This document shows, one piece after another, positions 16,780 through 24,430 of a stretch of 25,984 nucleotides of DNA (position 1 is its first letter; the number at the start of each line of letters is the position of its first letter). A program made the translations under genes and the position numbers. This DNA comes from Chara braunii (lineage: Eukaryota > Streptophyta > Charophyceae > Charales > Characeae): NCBI GenBank assembly GCA_003427395.1, contig BFEA01000188.1:2614260-2640243 (forward strand), given 5' to 3'. Under the pieces are notes generated by a model, which did no database searches, had not been told where the DNA came from, and saw only the letters and a program-made list of their open reading frames with translations.

Positions 16780-18651
16780 CAACCCAAATAAAAGGGTGGA
16801 CTGGGCGTCCTAGACCCTAATGCACAAGCATTGGCATTGTCTATACAATGGAATAAGAGGCCGATCTTTAATCCACAAACACCGTGGCAAACACTGGCAT
16901 GATAACATATCGCAAGAATTGCGGCAGAGGTCCTGGATGGTATAGACCCAATGGTATGGCTAGAGGATCGTCAATGGTTCATCATGCAAAGTCACTCACA
17001 GATCGCAAACAATGAGACAATTTCGGATAGGATGGTAGCAAGGGCAGATATAAAGAATGATCTTTTCTGACGTAACCTCCTTAAAACCTGGCGAAAGCTT
17101 CCTCTCTCTGATAAATGTCTCCAAGGCCAAGCAAATGGGAAAAGGTTTTCCAACAACCTATTTTCAATTACAAATGGATCAAGGATTCTCAAGGGCGTAC
17201 TCTACACTGTCTAGACTCACCATGGAGAGGGATTATCAAAATTGGTGATATTTCTAACGATTGGTGTGACCTATAACAGATGCAGCCTATTCTTGTTTAT
17301 TGTAGACATTCAAAGGAAGCATTGAACACTTTTATTGACCTGATCTCTCTAGACAGGTAAGAACCCTTGAAAAAATACCTAATCTCAAGGAGCGTGGCTG
17401 GGTTGGTTTTCATGGTGATACCCAACAACTAGGCAATGTGGTCGTGGTAAGAGGAGATGGGGAAACTTTTCTCTCTCTTTTCTCTTTGGGTCAGAATAAT
17501 ATTTTACGTACTCCACAACCACAAGAGACTAGGTGGTACCAAAAAATCCAGTTGTTCAGAATAAGAGTCATAAAAGATAAGGAGCAATGGCTAGCTGCTT
17601 TTAAACCATCCCTCTCGATAGACAAGTTGACTCTGGACCCGACTACAAGCACGCTCGGGATAACTCCACTCCTTAATAGTGAAATCCGTATATAGGTTAT
17701 TGAGACCCACTGTAAACTCGAAGGATAGAGTAGAATCCAGGTGGATAAAACAACTAAATGTGAGTAAGGAGTCTCTGCATACCATTACATGGTTTAAGAA
17801 TATCAAAATCAAACGTCTAAGATATCATTCTTACAATGGCAGATTGATCATCATTGCTTACCAATCAACAATTGGCTAATTGGCAGGACCTCCTTGGAAC
17901 AGAAGGTACCATGGTGTGGTCTTTGCTCTTCCGCATTTCCTGCCCAACTCATCTCGGAAACTATAGAACATATCTTCCTACAATGTCCAGGGGCAGTTTG
18001 GCTGTGGAGATGGCGGGACAGGATTTCGAGTCAAATCCCCACCTCCCAACTCTGGTCGTGGGAATGGAAAACCCTCCTTTGCGAAACATGGAATTCTCCA
18101 CAGGAGGATGAGTTTACTATTAATCTTTGTAAGATAGGGAGGAGGGCAATCCTTTGGGCCCTTTGGCACCGCCACTGCACATATGAAATGGAGAAGGTCA
18201 GGATTGATGGGCCAGAATTTACAGACTCTATAAAACACCAAATTCAAACTGAAATCACTGCTCAATGGGACAAGGTAAAGGAAACGATCAATCACCTACT
18301 ACCGTCTTCCCCCGAACATAACGCACCCTGAAAATGAACGTATACAAGGTATGTTTCCGGCCCGATACAGGCAAAATGGGGGTGCGTTGTGTTCGGGGGA
18401 AGACGGTAGCCAAAGCAGAAATTCAGAATCATATCCAACAATTCTATGACAACTGGCTCGAGGGCACCCAAGGGAGGAAAGTGGGAGACGTCATATGGAG
18501 GGGGGCACAAAAAGGGAATACGCCGGAAGGAGGTCAACAGGGATTTTCAAGAGACTACCGCTTGGTCTATCAAGATTGGACAACTTGGGACCCATCCATC
18601 CCACTCCGCCCCCTCTCTGACTTCCCCGATCCTTTTCCACCTTCATCCTAG
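16780..18651 (+). pseudogene. LINE ORF2 C-terminal region with zinc finger and RDY/DW tail
   Basis: GVLDPNAQALALSIQWNKRP near 16801 is the usual post-RT block of plant LINEs. At 17908-18008, WCGLC, then ETIEHIFLQCPG, is the zf-RVT type zinc finger (CxxC...ExxxHxxxxC). The frame then runs AQWDKVKETINHLL to 18301, where a 105-bp TA-flanked hairpin (18302-18406) intrudes. Ignoring the hairpin and one TA, the same frame continues with AKAEIQNHIQQFYDNWLEG and RDYRLVYQDW to FPDPFPPSS and a TAG stop at 18649-18651. Copy 2 has the same order without the hairpin, which supports this reading. The role of the terminal part is unknown. Confidence 0.75.
18302..18406. mobile_element. 105-bp TA-flanked hairpin MITE inside ORF2
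   Basis: CCGTCTTCCCCCGAACATAA at 18302 and its near-complement ending at 18406 form arms of about 28 bp. TA lies on both sides (18300-18301, 18407-18408), the duplication used by Tc1/mariner (Stowaway-like) elements. Its left arm supplies the TGA at 18329-18331 that ends the upstream frame. Confidence 0.7.
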
Positions 18652-19007
18652 AGTCTGGTTCCCATGAGCTGGTTTGGTGTGGAGTGAGTAAGTACAGCTC
18701 TCATGGTCTTATTTCCTTCGGAAGATGTTCTGCAGCGTTGTTAGTTGAAATAAAAAAGGAGGCGGTGTATATTTTTTCTGAGCTGCAAGATGCAAATACC
18801 AGGGTTTATTGATCACAGCAGGCGCCTGTCATTGGGTGAAGAGGTAGGTCTTGCAGGGTGGAATGAAAAATAGGCTGTCGTAGTTGTGCCAGTGCTAATT
18901 CTATAGATATGGCACCCAATTTAGGGTGAAGAGGCATGATAGTCAGCTTATTCTTCCTCACCTGCTCAGTCAACCCCCCAGTTTCCCCTGGGGCAGTCAA
19001 TGCTGGC
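18652..19007 (+). other. LINE 3' UTR, copy 1
   Basis: Shared with copy 2: CTGTCATTGGGTGAAGAGGT AGG near 18828 against CTGTTACTGGGCGAAGAGCT at 20298, and CCCCCCAGTTTCCCCTGGGG CAGTCAATGCTGGCAGG at 18973-19010 against 20563-20600. A conserved GGGTGAAGAGG motif occurs repeatedly in both. Confidence 0.65.
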
Positions 19008-19021
19008 AGGGAAGGTCAGAC

Positions 19022-19023
<2 letters not shown>

Positions 19024-19070
<47 letters not shown>

Positions 19071-19217
19071 TGCACAAACTCCCGTGACATCAGATAGGAG
19101 TGATGATAAGAGCATACACTCCTACCTGACTCACCGGGGGCTCCATTCTATTGGTGTGGAGCTGCACCTGCTGGAAAACGGGTCCAGCGTCCCACTTGAA
19201 TTACAATGAAAGGATAT
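19024..19217 (-). mobile_element. SINE-B copy with poly(A) tail and perfect 16-bp target duplication
   Basis: AGGGAAGGTCAGACTT at 19008-19023 and 19218-19233 is an identical flanking duplication. On the minus strand the element carries the SINE-B signature (TGGGACGCTGGACCCG, TTTCCAGCAGGTGCAGCTCC), about 90 bp more, and an A tail of about 40 (T run 19028-19069). The 5' end lacks box A and B, so it is a truncated insertion. The perfect duplication suggests a recent event relative to the surrounding repeats. Confidence 0.85.
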
Positions 19218-19233
19218 AGGGAAGGTCAGACTT

Positions 19234-19443
19234 TCCCTCAGTTTTCAGGGGACGCCGGACCGCTTTCCAGCAGGTGTAACTCCCCACCAATAGACCGGAG
19301 CAAGTTAATTTAAACCACCAGTACTTGGCCCAGCTATCAGCCGCGGAAAAAAATAGAGTAGAAACGTTTCTAGTTGGATGAATTTGGCCCGTACGTTTCC
19401 TAAAATCGTGCAGCGTTAACGGGCGCGACTTTAGGAAGTACTG

Positions 19444-19478
<35 letters not shown>
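19234..19478 (+). mobile_element. SINE-B copy, plus orientation, interrupted by a MITE at its tail
   Basis: The SINE-B signature (GGGGACGCCGGACCGCTTTC, CAGCAGGTGTAACTCCCCAC, CAATAGACCGGAGC) runs 19248-19300. The body stops at 19309, a TTAA-flanked MITE occupies 19310-19451, and a 28-bp A tail follows to 19478. The simplest reading is a MITE inserted at a TTAA beside the A tail. Confidence 0.65.
19310..19451. mobile_element. TTAA-flanked MITE, subfamily I
   Basis: TTAAACCACCAGTACTTGGC at the left, complement of GGAAGTACTGGTGGTTAA at the right. The interior has CAGCTATCAGCCGCGG, GTAGAAACGTTTCTAG and CCCGTACGTTTCCTAAAATC, shared with the copies at 20129, 21666 and 25119. The right half holds an internal inverted pair (TTCCTAAAATCGTG against CGCGACTTTAGGAA). 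The TTAA duplicates recall piggyBac-type target sites, but the ends (ACCACC) are not a piggyBac signature I can vouch for. Confidence 0.75.
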
Positions 19479-19480
<2 letters not shown>

Positions 19481-20128
19481 AAACAAATGAACACTTCTTT
19501 TTTGCAATGCCCAGGGTCAACGTTATTATGGAGAAGGTGGGACTATGTCTGGAGAAGAATGACAGGCTCCAGCAAAACCTGTTTCAAGTTGGCATAAAGC
19601 TGTATTGTGGCCATTATGGTAAAAAAGGTGTGTGCATGCTCCTGCGCAGGTGAGATTAGAAAGTAAAAAAAATTGTTGAATTAATCCAACGGTTCACACA
19701 AACAAAGATTCGTGCTCAATGGCCCAAAGTCAGGTCTGAATTAAAAACTCTCAATCAAAAAAAAAAAAAAAAAAGTTGCGAATACAGAAATTCAAATTGA
19801 ACTGGCTGGGGAATACGTCACGGGAGAGATTGGGTGATATGTTGTGGTCAGGGTGGGGATGGAGAGGGGGAGTGCTTCAAGAGGGACTACCAAATCTCCT
19901 TCCACGATAGGTGCAGCATTCAGCCGGGAGCCTCCTTTAGATCTCCGGAATCTTTCCCTGATCCCTTGCCACCCTCTGACCTTGTAATGGTAGAAATGCA
20001 ATGGTATGGGTGGGGGAGGGGATTTGATTATGCAATTTTGGGTATAGTAGCAATGTAGCATATACATCTTCTTTTCTATCTACTGGAGTCACAGGCTGCA
20101 CAGTTAGGTGGATCTCTTATCAGCTCCC

Positions 20129-20271
20129 TTAAACCACCAGTAATTGGCCCAACTATCGGCCGCCGAAAAAAATAGAGTAGAAACGTTTCTAGTCGGATGA
20201 TTTTTGGGCGCTCCTGTAGTATCCCGTACGTTTCCTAACGGGCACAACTCTAGGAAGTACTGGTGGTTTAA
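20129..20271. mobile_element. TTAA-flanked MITE, subfamily I, in the LINE 3' UTR
   Basis: TTAAACCACCAGTAATTGGC at the left and GGAAGTACTGGTGGTTTAA at the right, with TTAA at 20129-20132 and 20268-20271. It has the interior typical of the subfamily. Length is 143 bp. Confidence 0.8.
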
Positions 20272-20324
20272 CTGAGGCAGAGTGTCAGTGTTAACACCTG
20301 TTACTGGGCGAAGAGCTAGGCTTT

Positions 20325-20473
20325 GCAGGTTGAAGTTTTACCTCATTGCAGGGTGAAGAGGTAACTTCAATATGAGCCCTGCCATCTTTTTCCTGCAGCT
20401 GACGTACAATGAGGCAGGTTGAAGTTTTACCTCATTGCAGGCCTCATTGTAGGTAAGCTGCAGGAAAGATGCC
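20325..20473. repeat. Direct and inverted repeats within the LINE 3' UTR of copy 2
   Basis: GCAGGTTGAAGTTTTACCTC ATTGCAGG occurs at 20325-20352 and 20413-20440. In addition 20381-20415 and 20441-20473 form an inverted repeat (CCTGCAGCT.AC.TACAATGAGGC type arms) around the second copy. Copy 1 lacks this duplication. Confidence 0.75.
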
Positions 20474-20691
20474 AGTGCTTATTTGTGCATATCAGGTGGG
20501 TGCCCCTCTGAAGGGTGAAGAGGTGACTTAGGCAGCCCTCATTTTGCAACCTGCACAGTGAACCCCCCAGTTTCCCCTGGGGCAGTCAATGCTGGCAGGA
20601 AGCGCCCTTCATACCCGGACATTGATATGCAGTGCCACTGTGCCAATAAATTGACCTTGGCCAGGCAATTGCAACAGAAAGGCATTCAGTC

Positions 20692-20738
20692 TTAAACCAC
20701 CAGTACTTGGCCCAGCTATGGGCCGCGGGAAAAAAATA
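20692..20738. mobile_element. Left end of a TTAA MITE, subfamily I, cut by another MITE
   Basis: TTAAACCACCAGTACTTGGC and CCAGCTATGGGCCGCGGG are intact, then sequence switches at 20739 to a GGGCATAC element. The missing right part is not found after that element ends, so this is truncation or recombination rather than a clean nested insertion. Confidence 0.6.
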
Positions 20739-20862
20739 GGGCATACTCACACCAGGAGTTCTTCTACTTCTCTGCGGGCCGAATTGCGGTCAGCTGCATC
20801 CAGGCTGGGTCACAAAAGCAGTCACGTACGTCTCCCAAGAACGTTCCGGTGTGAGTTTGCCC
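20739..20862. mobile_element. MITE of GGGCATACTCACAC family
   Basis: GGGCATACTCACACC at the left, complement of GGTGTGAGTTTGCCC at the right; 124 bp. Flanks are ATA on the left and TCA on the right, so no matching duplication remains. The interior matches the 9204-9323 copy. Confidence 0.65.
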
Positions 20863-21016
20863 TCATCTCGGGAGTCTCTTACAAAAAAAAAAAACAAAAA
20901 AAAAACAAGGTGGAAACAACATAAAGACGTTGACAATAAACCAAGAGAGAGGCACTTGGTTTCCCTGGAAGGAATTTCTTCTCCAGCGCGTTGTTGTGGC
21001 CCTTGACGGAGCAAAT
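20863..21016. other. A-rich spacer, no gene recognised
   Basis: The A tract at 20882-20907 may be a retroposon tail. Nothing else can be supported. Confidence 0.3.
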
Positions 21017-21153
21017 CTACAGTCTTCTGCGGTCAGCATTGCCTCCTCCCACTGCACTCGTCAACCAACCTATGTCTGTATGCAACCCGAAAGATGGCTT
21101 GCGTACATTCGTATGCAGTGGGAGGAGGCAATGCTGACCGCAGAAGACTGTAG
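21017..21153. repeat. Perfect 40-bp inverted repeat with 57-nt loop
   Basis: Arms 21017-21056 and 21114-21153 are identical inverted copies over all 40 bases (CTACAGTCTTCTGCGGTCAG...). The loop holds the motif ATGCAACCCGAAAGATGGCT that recurs at 21294 and 21356. Confidence 0.95.
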
Positions 21154-21251
21154 GAATAGGTAACCCTGCAGGGGGGGGGGGGGGGGGGGGGGTTGGTTTG
21201 TTGGTGGGGGGGTGATTTTTTAGTCTTCCTCTCCCCCCCACACACCCCCCC

Positions 21252-21294
<43 letters not shown>

Positions 21295-21403
21295 TTATGG
21301 CTGTATGCAACCGGAAAGATGGCTTGCGTACATTCGTTAACACAACACCCGCCCCTTATGGCTGTATGGAACCAGAAAGATGGCTTGTATACCTTCGTTA
21401 TCA
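21071..21403 (+). repeat. Three copies of a 45-62 bp motif
   Basis: Copies start at 21071, 21294 and 21356, each with CTGTATG(C/G)AACC.GAAAGATGGCTTG followed by a TTCGT. The last two are a direct tandem with a 62-bp period; the first is in the hairpin loop, separated by the poly-G and poly-C tracts. Confidence 0.85.
21171..21291. repeat. Poly-G (22) and poly-C (39) tracts close together
   Basis: G22 at 21171-21192, then G7 near 21205-21212, then C-rich blocks ending in C39 at 21253-21291. The tracts are inverted with respect to each other, so both a G:C hairpin and G-quadruplexes on either strand are possible. Exact lengths may be assembly-affected. Confidence 0.8.
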
Positions 21404-21665
21404 GGGTGCGTTACGCTCATACGTGGGGTATACTTCCTGCCTGCCATTGGAACCAAGTGTTAAGGTCCAAATCAGTGGATACTGACCGTCTGGGAGTTAA
21501 TTATGCTGGGGAAGACTGTAGTTTAGTGCACGGATCCCCAAGGAATCGCCGAGAAGAAATCTGCAGTTGATTCTTTTCTTTAATGATATGATTGACTGTT
21601 GCCTGCCTCGCTCATTTGCGGTTTGTGGATCTACACCGGTACCTTTCGGGACAAGCTGCATCATG
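21404..21665. other. No gene recognised
   Basis: No frame above about 60 codons with any motif, and no tail or inverted ends that I can support. Confidence 0.4.
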
Positions 21666-21833
21666 TTAAACCACCAGTACTTCCTCGAGTCGTCCCCGTT
21701 AACCGTTAACTCGCCACAATTTTAGGAAACGTACCGCGGCCACTACAGGAGCGCCCAAATTAATCTGACTAAAAACGTTTCTACTCTTTTTTTTTTCCGC
21801 GTCCGATAGCTGGGCCAAGTACTGGTGGTTTAA
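21666..21833. mobile_element. TTAA-flanked MITE, subfamily I, inverted orientation
   Basis: TTAA at 21666-21669 and 21830-21833. The interior reads as the complement of the other copies (TTTTAGGAAACGTAC, AGAAACGTTT as its complement, GATAGCTGGGCCAAGTACTG). Its right TTAA is shared with the next element. Confidence 0.75.
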
Positions 21834-22020
21834 ACCACCAGTTCACCCGGGCCTGCAGGTGCCTTACTGCGCGCCAAGCTTTTCCGAACCGCCAGCGGCG
21901 CACTTTTTTTCGTTTTAGGCTGGCACCACCAACCATTGTGGTCCGGTAGGCCGACCCTCCAAAATTTTTGTAGGTGATGAGTTTCATTTTCCAGCAAGGC
22001 TGGGGCTGTGTGCTGCCAGT
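21830..22020. mobile_element. TTAA MITE, subfamily II, right end decayed
   Basis: TTAAACCACCAGTTCACCCG at the left. CCTCCAAAATTTTTGTAGGT and CCAGCAAGGCTGGGGC match 7090-7133. The right end (GTGCTGCCAGTACG) is eroded. It abuts the previous element at one TTAA, head to tail. Confidence 0.55.
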
Positions 22021-22752
22021 ACGTTTCCGGGTTTTCCAGCTATTTTGTTCAGAAATAAAATGTCAACGGCTCCAATCCATTGTAGCTGGTCCCCTACCGG
22101 ACTGAAATGATTGGCGGCACCACGAGGAAAAACAATGATGGAGTGATATTAGCTAGAGATAGAATACTTGCTCGTTATGTAATAGATAGATAAGACTCCC
22201 TTAGGTCTTCCCTTATAGTTTTGTTTTGTTGTGAAATGGTTCGCGAGGTCGTGAGTTTGAGGCCTGTAGAGGGATTCCCTTTGGACTTTAGAGTAGTCTG
22301 GTTGGTGTGGGAGGGTATTGAGATAAGTGGTGTCTGGGATCTGCTGAAGTGGTGCTATTTGACGGAGCTAGGTTTTTTTTGGATTGTGAGGTTTCGCAGG
22401 CCTGTGGCGGGCTTTATTGTTTTTCCTCCTTTTTTTTTCCAGGGTTGGATCTAGTCAGGACAGCGGTCTGGATTTGGCCAATTCTGTCGCTGGACATTAT
22501 TCCATCACCTGCACCTACACTGGGTATTGCTCCCAGAATTCAGGCGGGCTTTATTGTTTTTCCTCCTTTCCGGGTTGTTTGTGGAGGGATTCCCGGCTGC
22601 CTCCTTTTCGGTTTTGCAATCTAATGACCAGAGTCTTTTAAAAAAACAAAAAAAAAAAGGATGGAGTGCTCGTGTCGTTGCCCTGTTGGTTGGGTCACAC
22701 AGTCGAAACCCACGCGGGTTGGATCAGATTCGTCAGAGACTGGTGGATTAAA
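22021..22752. other. No gene recognised; one direct repeat
   Basis: GGCGGGCTTTATTGTTTTTC CTCCTTT occurs at about 22406 and again at 22543, about 137 bp apart, with GAGGGATTCCC also shared nearby. Frames of up to 91 codons span it without motif. An A-rich run at 22640-22659 may be a tail. Confidence 0.4.
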
Positions 22753-22765
22753 CGACCACTACTAC

Positions 22766-22946
22766 AAACGGCTGTAGGTCAGTTGGTACACTCCTGAATT
22801 GTTGAAATACAGACTCAAGTTCGAATCCAGATGCCCTCAGATGTAGCGAATAAATTCGTTCTGAATTGCCTGGGGCCGGTCAGTTCAATGATAATATCTC
22901 AAGGCTGTCCCCCTTTCTCCAAAAAAAAAAAAAAAAAAAAAAAAAA
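22766..22946 (+). mobile_element. tRNA-headed SINE (SINE-C) with target duplications
   Basis: Box A TAGGTCAGTTGG at 22775-22786 and box B AGTTCGAATCC at 22818-22828 lie in a tRNA-like head starting near 22769. A 90-bp body and A26 (22921-22946) follow. Flanks CGACCACTACTAC (22753-22765) and CCACCACTACTGC (22947-22959) match at 11 of 13 positions and are taken as the target duplication. It differs in body and orientation from SINE-A and SINE-B. Confidence 0.75.
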
Positions 22947-22996
22947 CCACCACTACTGCATTCTTGGAGATCTCAGCCCCCCAGACGGACATCGTA

Positions 22997-23072
22997 AAAA
23001 AAAAAAAAAAAAAAAAGAGGCTGGAGAGTCGTGGAGACGCCATCCAAAAGGGCACGCGCAAAAAAAAAAAAA
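22997..23072 (+). repeat. Two further A tracts
   Basis: A runs at about 22997-23015 and 23061-23072 follow the SINE-C tail within 130 bp. The short intervening sequences are not recognised; they could be fragments of further retroposons or slippage products. Confidence 0.5.
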
Positions 23073-23165
23073 GGGCACCATGCAAGTCCGACGCACACAG
23101 CCAATCCGCCTTGGGACAAAGAGCCTCGGACATAGTGGCGGTTTGAAAAGCAGGAACAGATTTAA

Positions 23166-23331
23166 GGGCCTCGCCACACCACTGTCAAAACGAAAAGAGA
23201 ACAAATGCATCTTTCTGCAGGAAGTGGTAAGATGCGTCCGTTGCTATTCATAACAACGGATATATCCTGCCCTTCGCTGCGGGATTATGCATTCTCTCTT
23301 TTTCTGTTTCGACAGTGGTGTGGCAAGGCCC
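23166..23331. mobile_element. MITE of GGGCCTCGCCACACC family, TAA target duplication
   Basis: GGGCCTCGCCACACCACTGT at the left and its near-complement at the right extend over about 35 bp. TAA flanks both sides (23163-23165, 23332-23334). Length is 166 bp; the best-preserved member of the family here. Confidence 0.85.
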
Positions 23332-23334
23332 TAA

Positions 23335-23686
23335 CAGCAGAACAAGTGGATAAGTGCAGAAAACGCGCATACTTCACACGTCCCTCTGCTAATTGACCAA
23401 TGGTTGAATCGATCGTCTCCTCGAATGGGATGCCCCGTCGAAAGAAAACCAGACCGGGAGCTGTGCACGTAATTTTGCTCGACCGTTACAGGTACACAGT
23501 CTTCATTTAAAGTTTAAACACTTTCTAACTTGGGAAAAGAAAAAAGAAAAAAGAAAAAAGACTTTAAAGTTCAACGGTTTTTTTCCATGCAAGTTTTGCT
23601 TCTGTCAGGACATTATAGTCCCAACCGGCGGCTCACACGATGTTTTTTTTTTTTTTTTTTTTTTTTTACGAGCCTAAGTTGACGTA
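23335..23686. other. No gene recognised
   Basis: Contains a (GAAAAAA)n run near 23537-23560 and T25 at 23643-23667. Nothing else can be supported. Confidence 0.4.
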
Positions 23687-23769
23687 GGGCATACTCACAC
23701 CCGAATAGCAAAATTGCATAATCTGCAATTTTGCAACTGCGATTTGAGGTTTAGCCTAGGTTACCAGTC

Positions 23770-23930
23770 GTCCGATGGCCGGACGTCTCGGCCGGACATC
23801 TCCCCCAACCGTCCGGTAGGGGGGGTGTCCGGTCCAAGACCGTCCGACGTCCGACGTCCAAGACCGTCCGACGTCCGACCAGACGTCCGGTCGGACACAA
23901 CCCAGGGGTCCCGGATGTCCGGTAAAACAA
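23770..23930. repeat. GC-rich GTCCG/GACGTC minisatellite
   Basis: Many GTCCG and CGGAC words. A 22-bp unit beginning CCAAGACCGTCCGACGTC is repeated exactly with a 24-bp period at 23834 and 23858. GACGTC palindromes recur. Confidence 0.8.
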
Positions 23931-24023
23931 CCTAGGGTTTAGCTGTGCTGCGTACTCACACACGGCTGCTTTTGTGAATGAGACATCGGCCCGACTTCCT
24001 GAAAATTCATCCATTCCATATCA

Positions 24024-24430
24024 GGGCATACTCACACGGCGACCCCAAATCCGCAAAATATGCAGATTTGGGAAGGGCCGATTTGAGGTTTTGGGCATGG
24101 TTCACGTCACACTGCTGTACCTTTCCAGATGGGACAAGGTCGCAGCCATCTGGAGAAATGGGGATTTGGTACTTGGCTGGTCACACGGCGCCATCCACCA
24201 TTGTGCACGAACTTTTGTGAACGAATTTTTGTCAATTTTTGAAGAAAATGCAAAAACAAAAAAGGGGATTTGCGGTCACCTGACCGCAAAATCCCTTGCC
24301 CCGCGGCTCCCAGGCCGCTGACAAATGGGCACTGGAATAATACATTTGCGGATTTGGCAGATCTGTGTGACCCACCTTTTACCCTTTTTTTTGGGATTTT
24401 GGGATTATAGGTCCCCGTGTGAGTATGCCC
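24024..24430. mobile_element. MITE of GGGCATACTCACAC family, TCA target duplication
   Basis: GGGCATACTCACACGG at the left and CCGTGTGAGTATGCCC at the right are perfectly inverted, with TCA on both sides (24021-24023, 24431-24433). The centre holds a hairpin: GGGATTTGCGGTCA (24265-24278) against TGACCGCAAAATCCC (24281-24295). A 115-codon frame crosses the left end without motif and is not called. Confidence 0.85.

Larger units (their letters stand above)
12243..19007 (+). mobile_element. Degenerate L1-like LINE, nearly full length (copy 1)
   Basis: Successive recognisable parts, all on the plus strand, are: an ORF1-like remnant (12243-14100), an APE-type endonuclease (14170-14700), a linker (14850-15360), reverse transcriptase (15480-16700), a C-terminal region with a zinc finger (16780-18651) and a 3' UTR shared with copy 2 (18652-19007). 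Every frame is broken by stops and shifts, and composition is AT-rich compared with the surroundings. The 5' boundary is uncertain and set at the first ATG of the ORF1-like part. Downstream, similarity to copy 2 ends at GTCAATGCTGGCAGG, giving the 3' boundary near 19007-19010; no A tail is seen there. Confidence 0.75.
19479..20600 (+). mobile_element. 5'-truncated LINE, copy 2
   Basis: It begins within the zinc finger. GAAACAAATGAACACTTC (ETNEHFF) and, after a frame slip in a T run, QCPGSTLLWRRWDYVWRR align with ETIEHIFLQCPGAVWLWRWRD of copy 1. The following parts align in order: ELIQRFTQTKIRAQWPKVRS against the IKHQIQTEITAQWDKVKE part, NWLGNTSRERLGDMLWSG against NWLEGTQGRKVGDVIWRG, and FKRDYQISFHD...SFPDPLPPSD against FSRDYRLVYQD...DFPDPFPPSS. 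The 3' UTR follows to about 20600 with a TTAA MITE inserted at 20129. It is non-functional, with several shifts and an A run at 19757-19774. Confidence 0.75.

Noticed and set aside
20325-20473. CRISPR-like spaced repeats
   Set aside because: Only two copies of a 28-bp repeat, and the context is a eukaryotic LINE 3' UTR.
22769-22836. A tRNA gene on the plus strand
   Set aside because: It is the head of a SINE; the cloverleaf is incomplete and an A tail with flanking duplication follows.
23974-24321. A 115-codon frame on the plus strand
   Set aside because: Crosses a MITE boundary and a hairpin; no motif.
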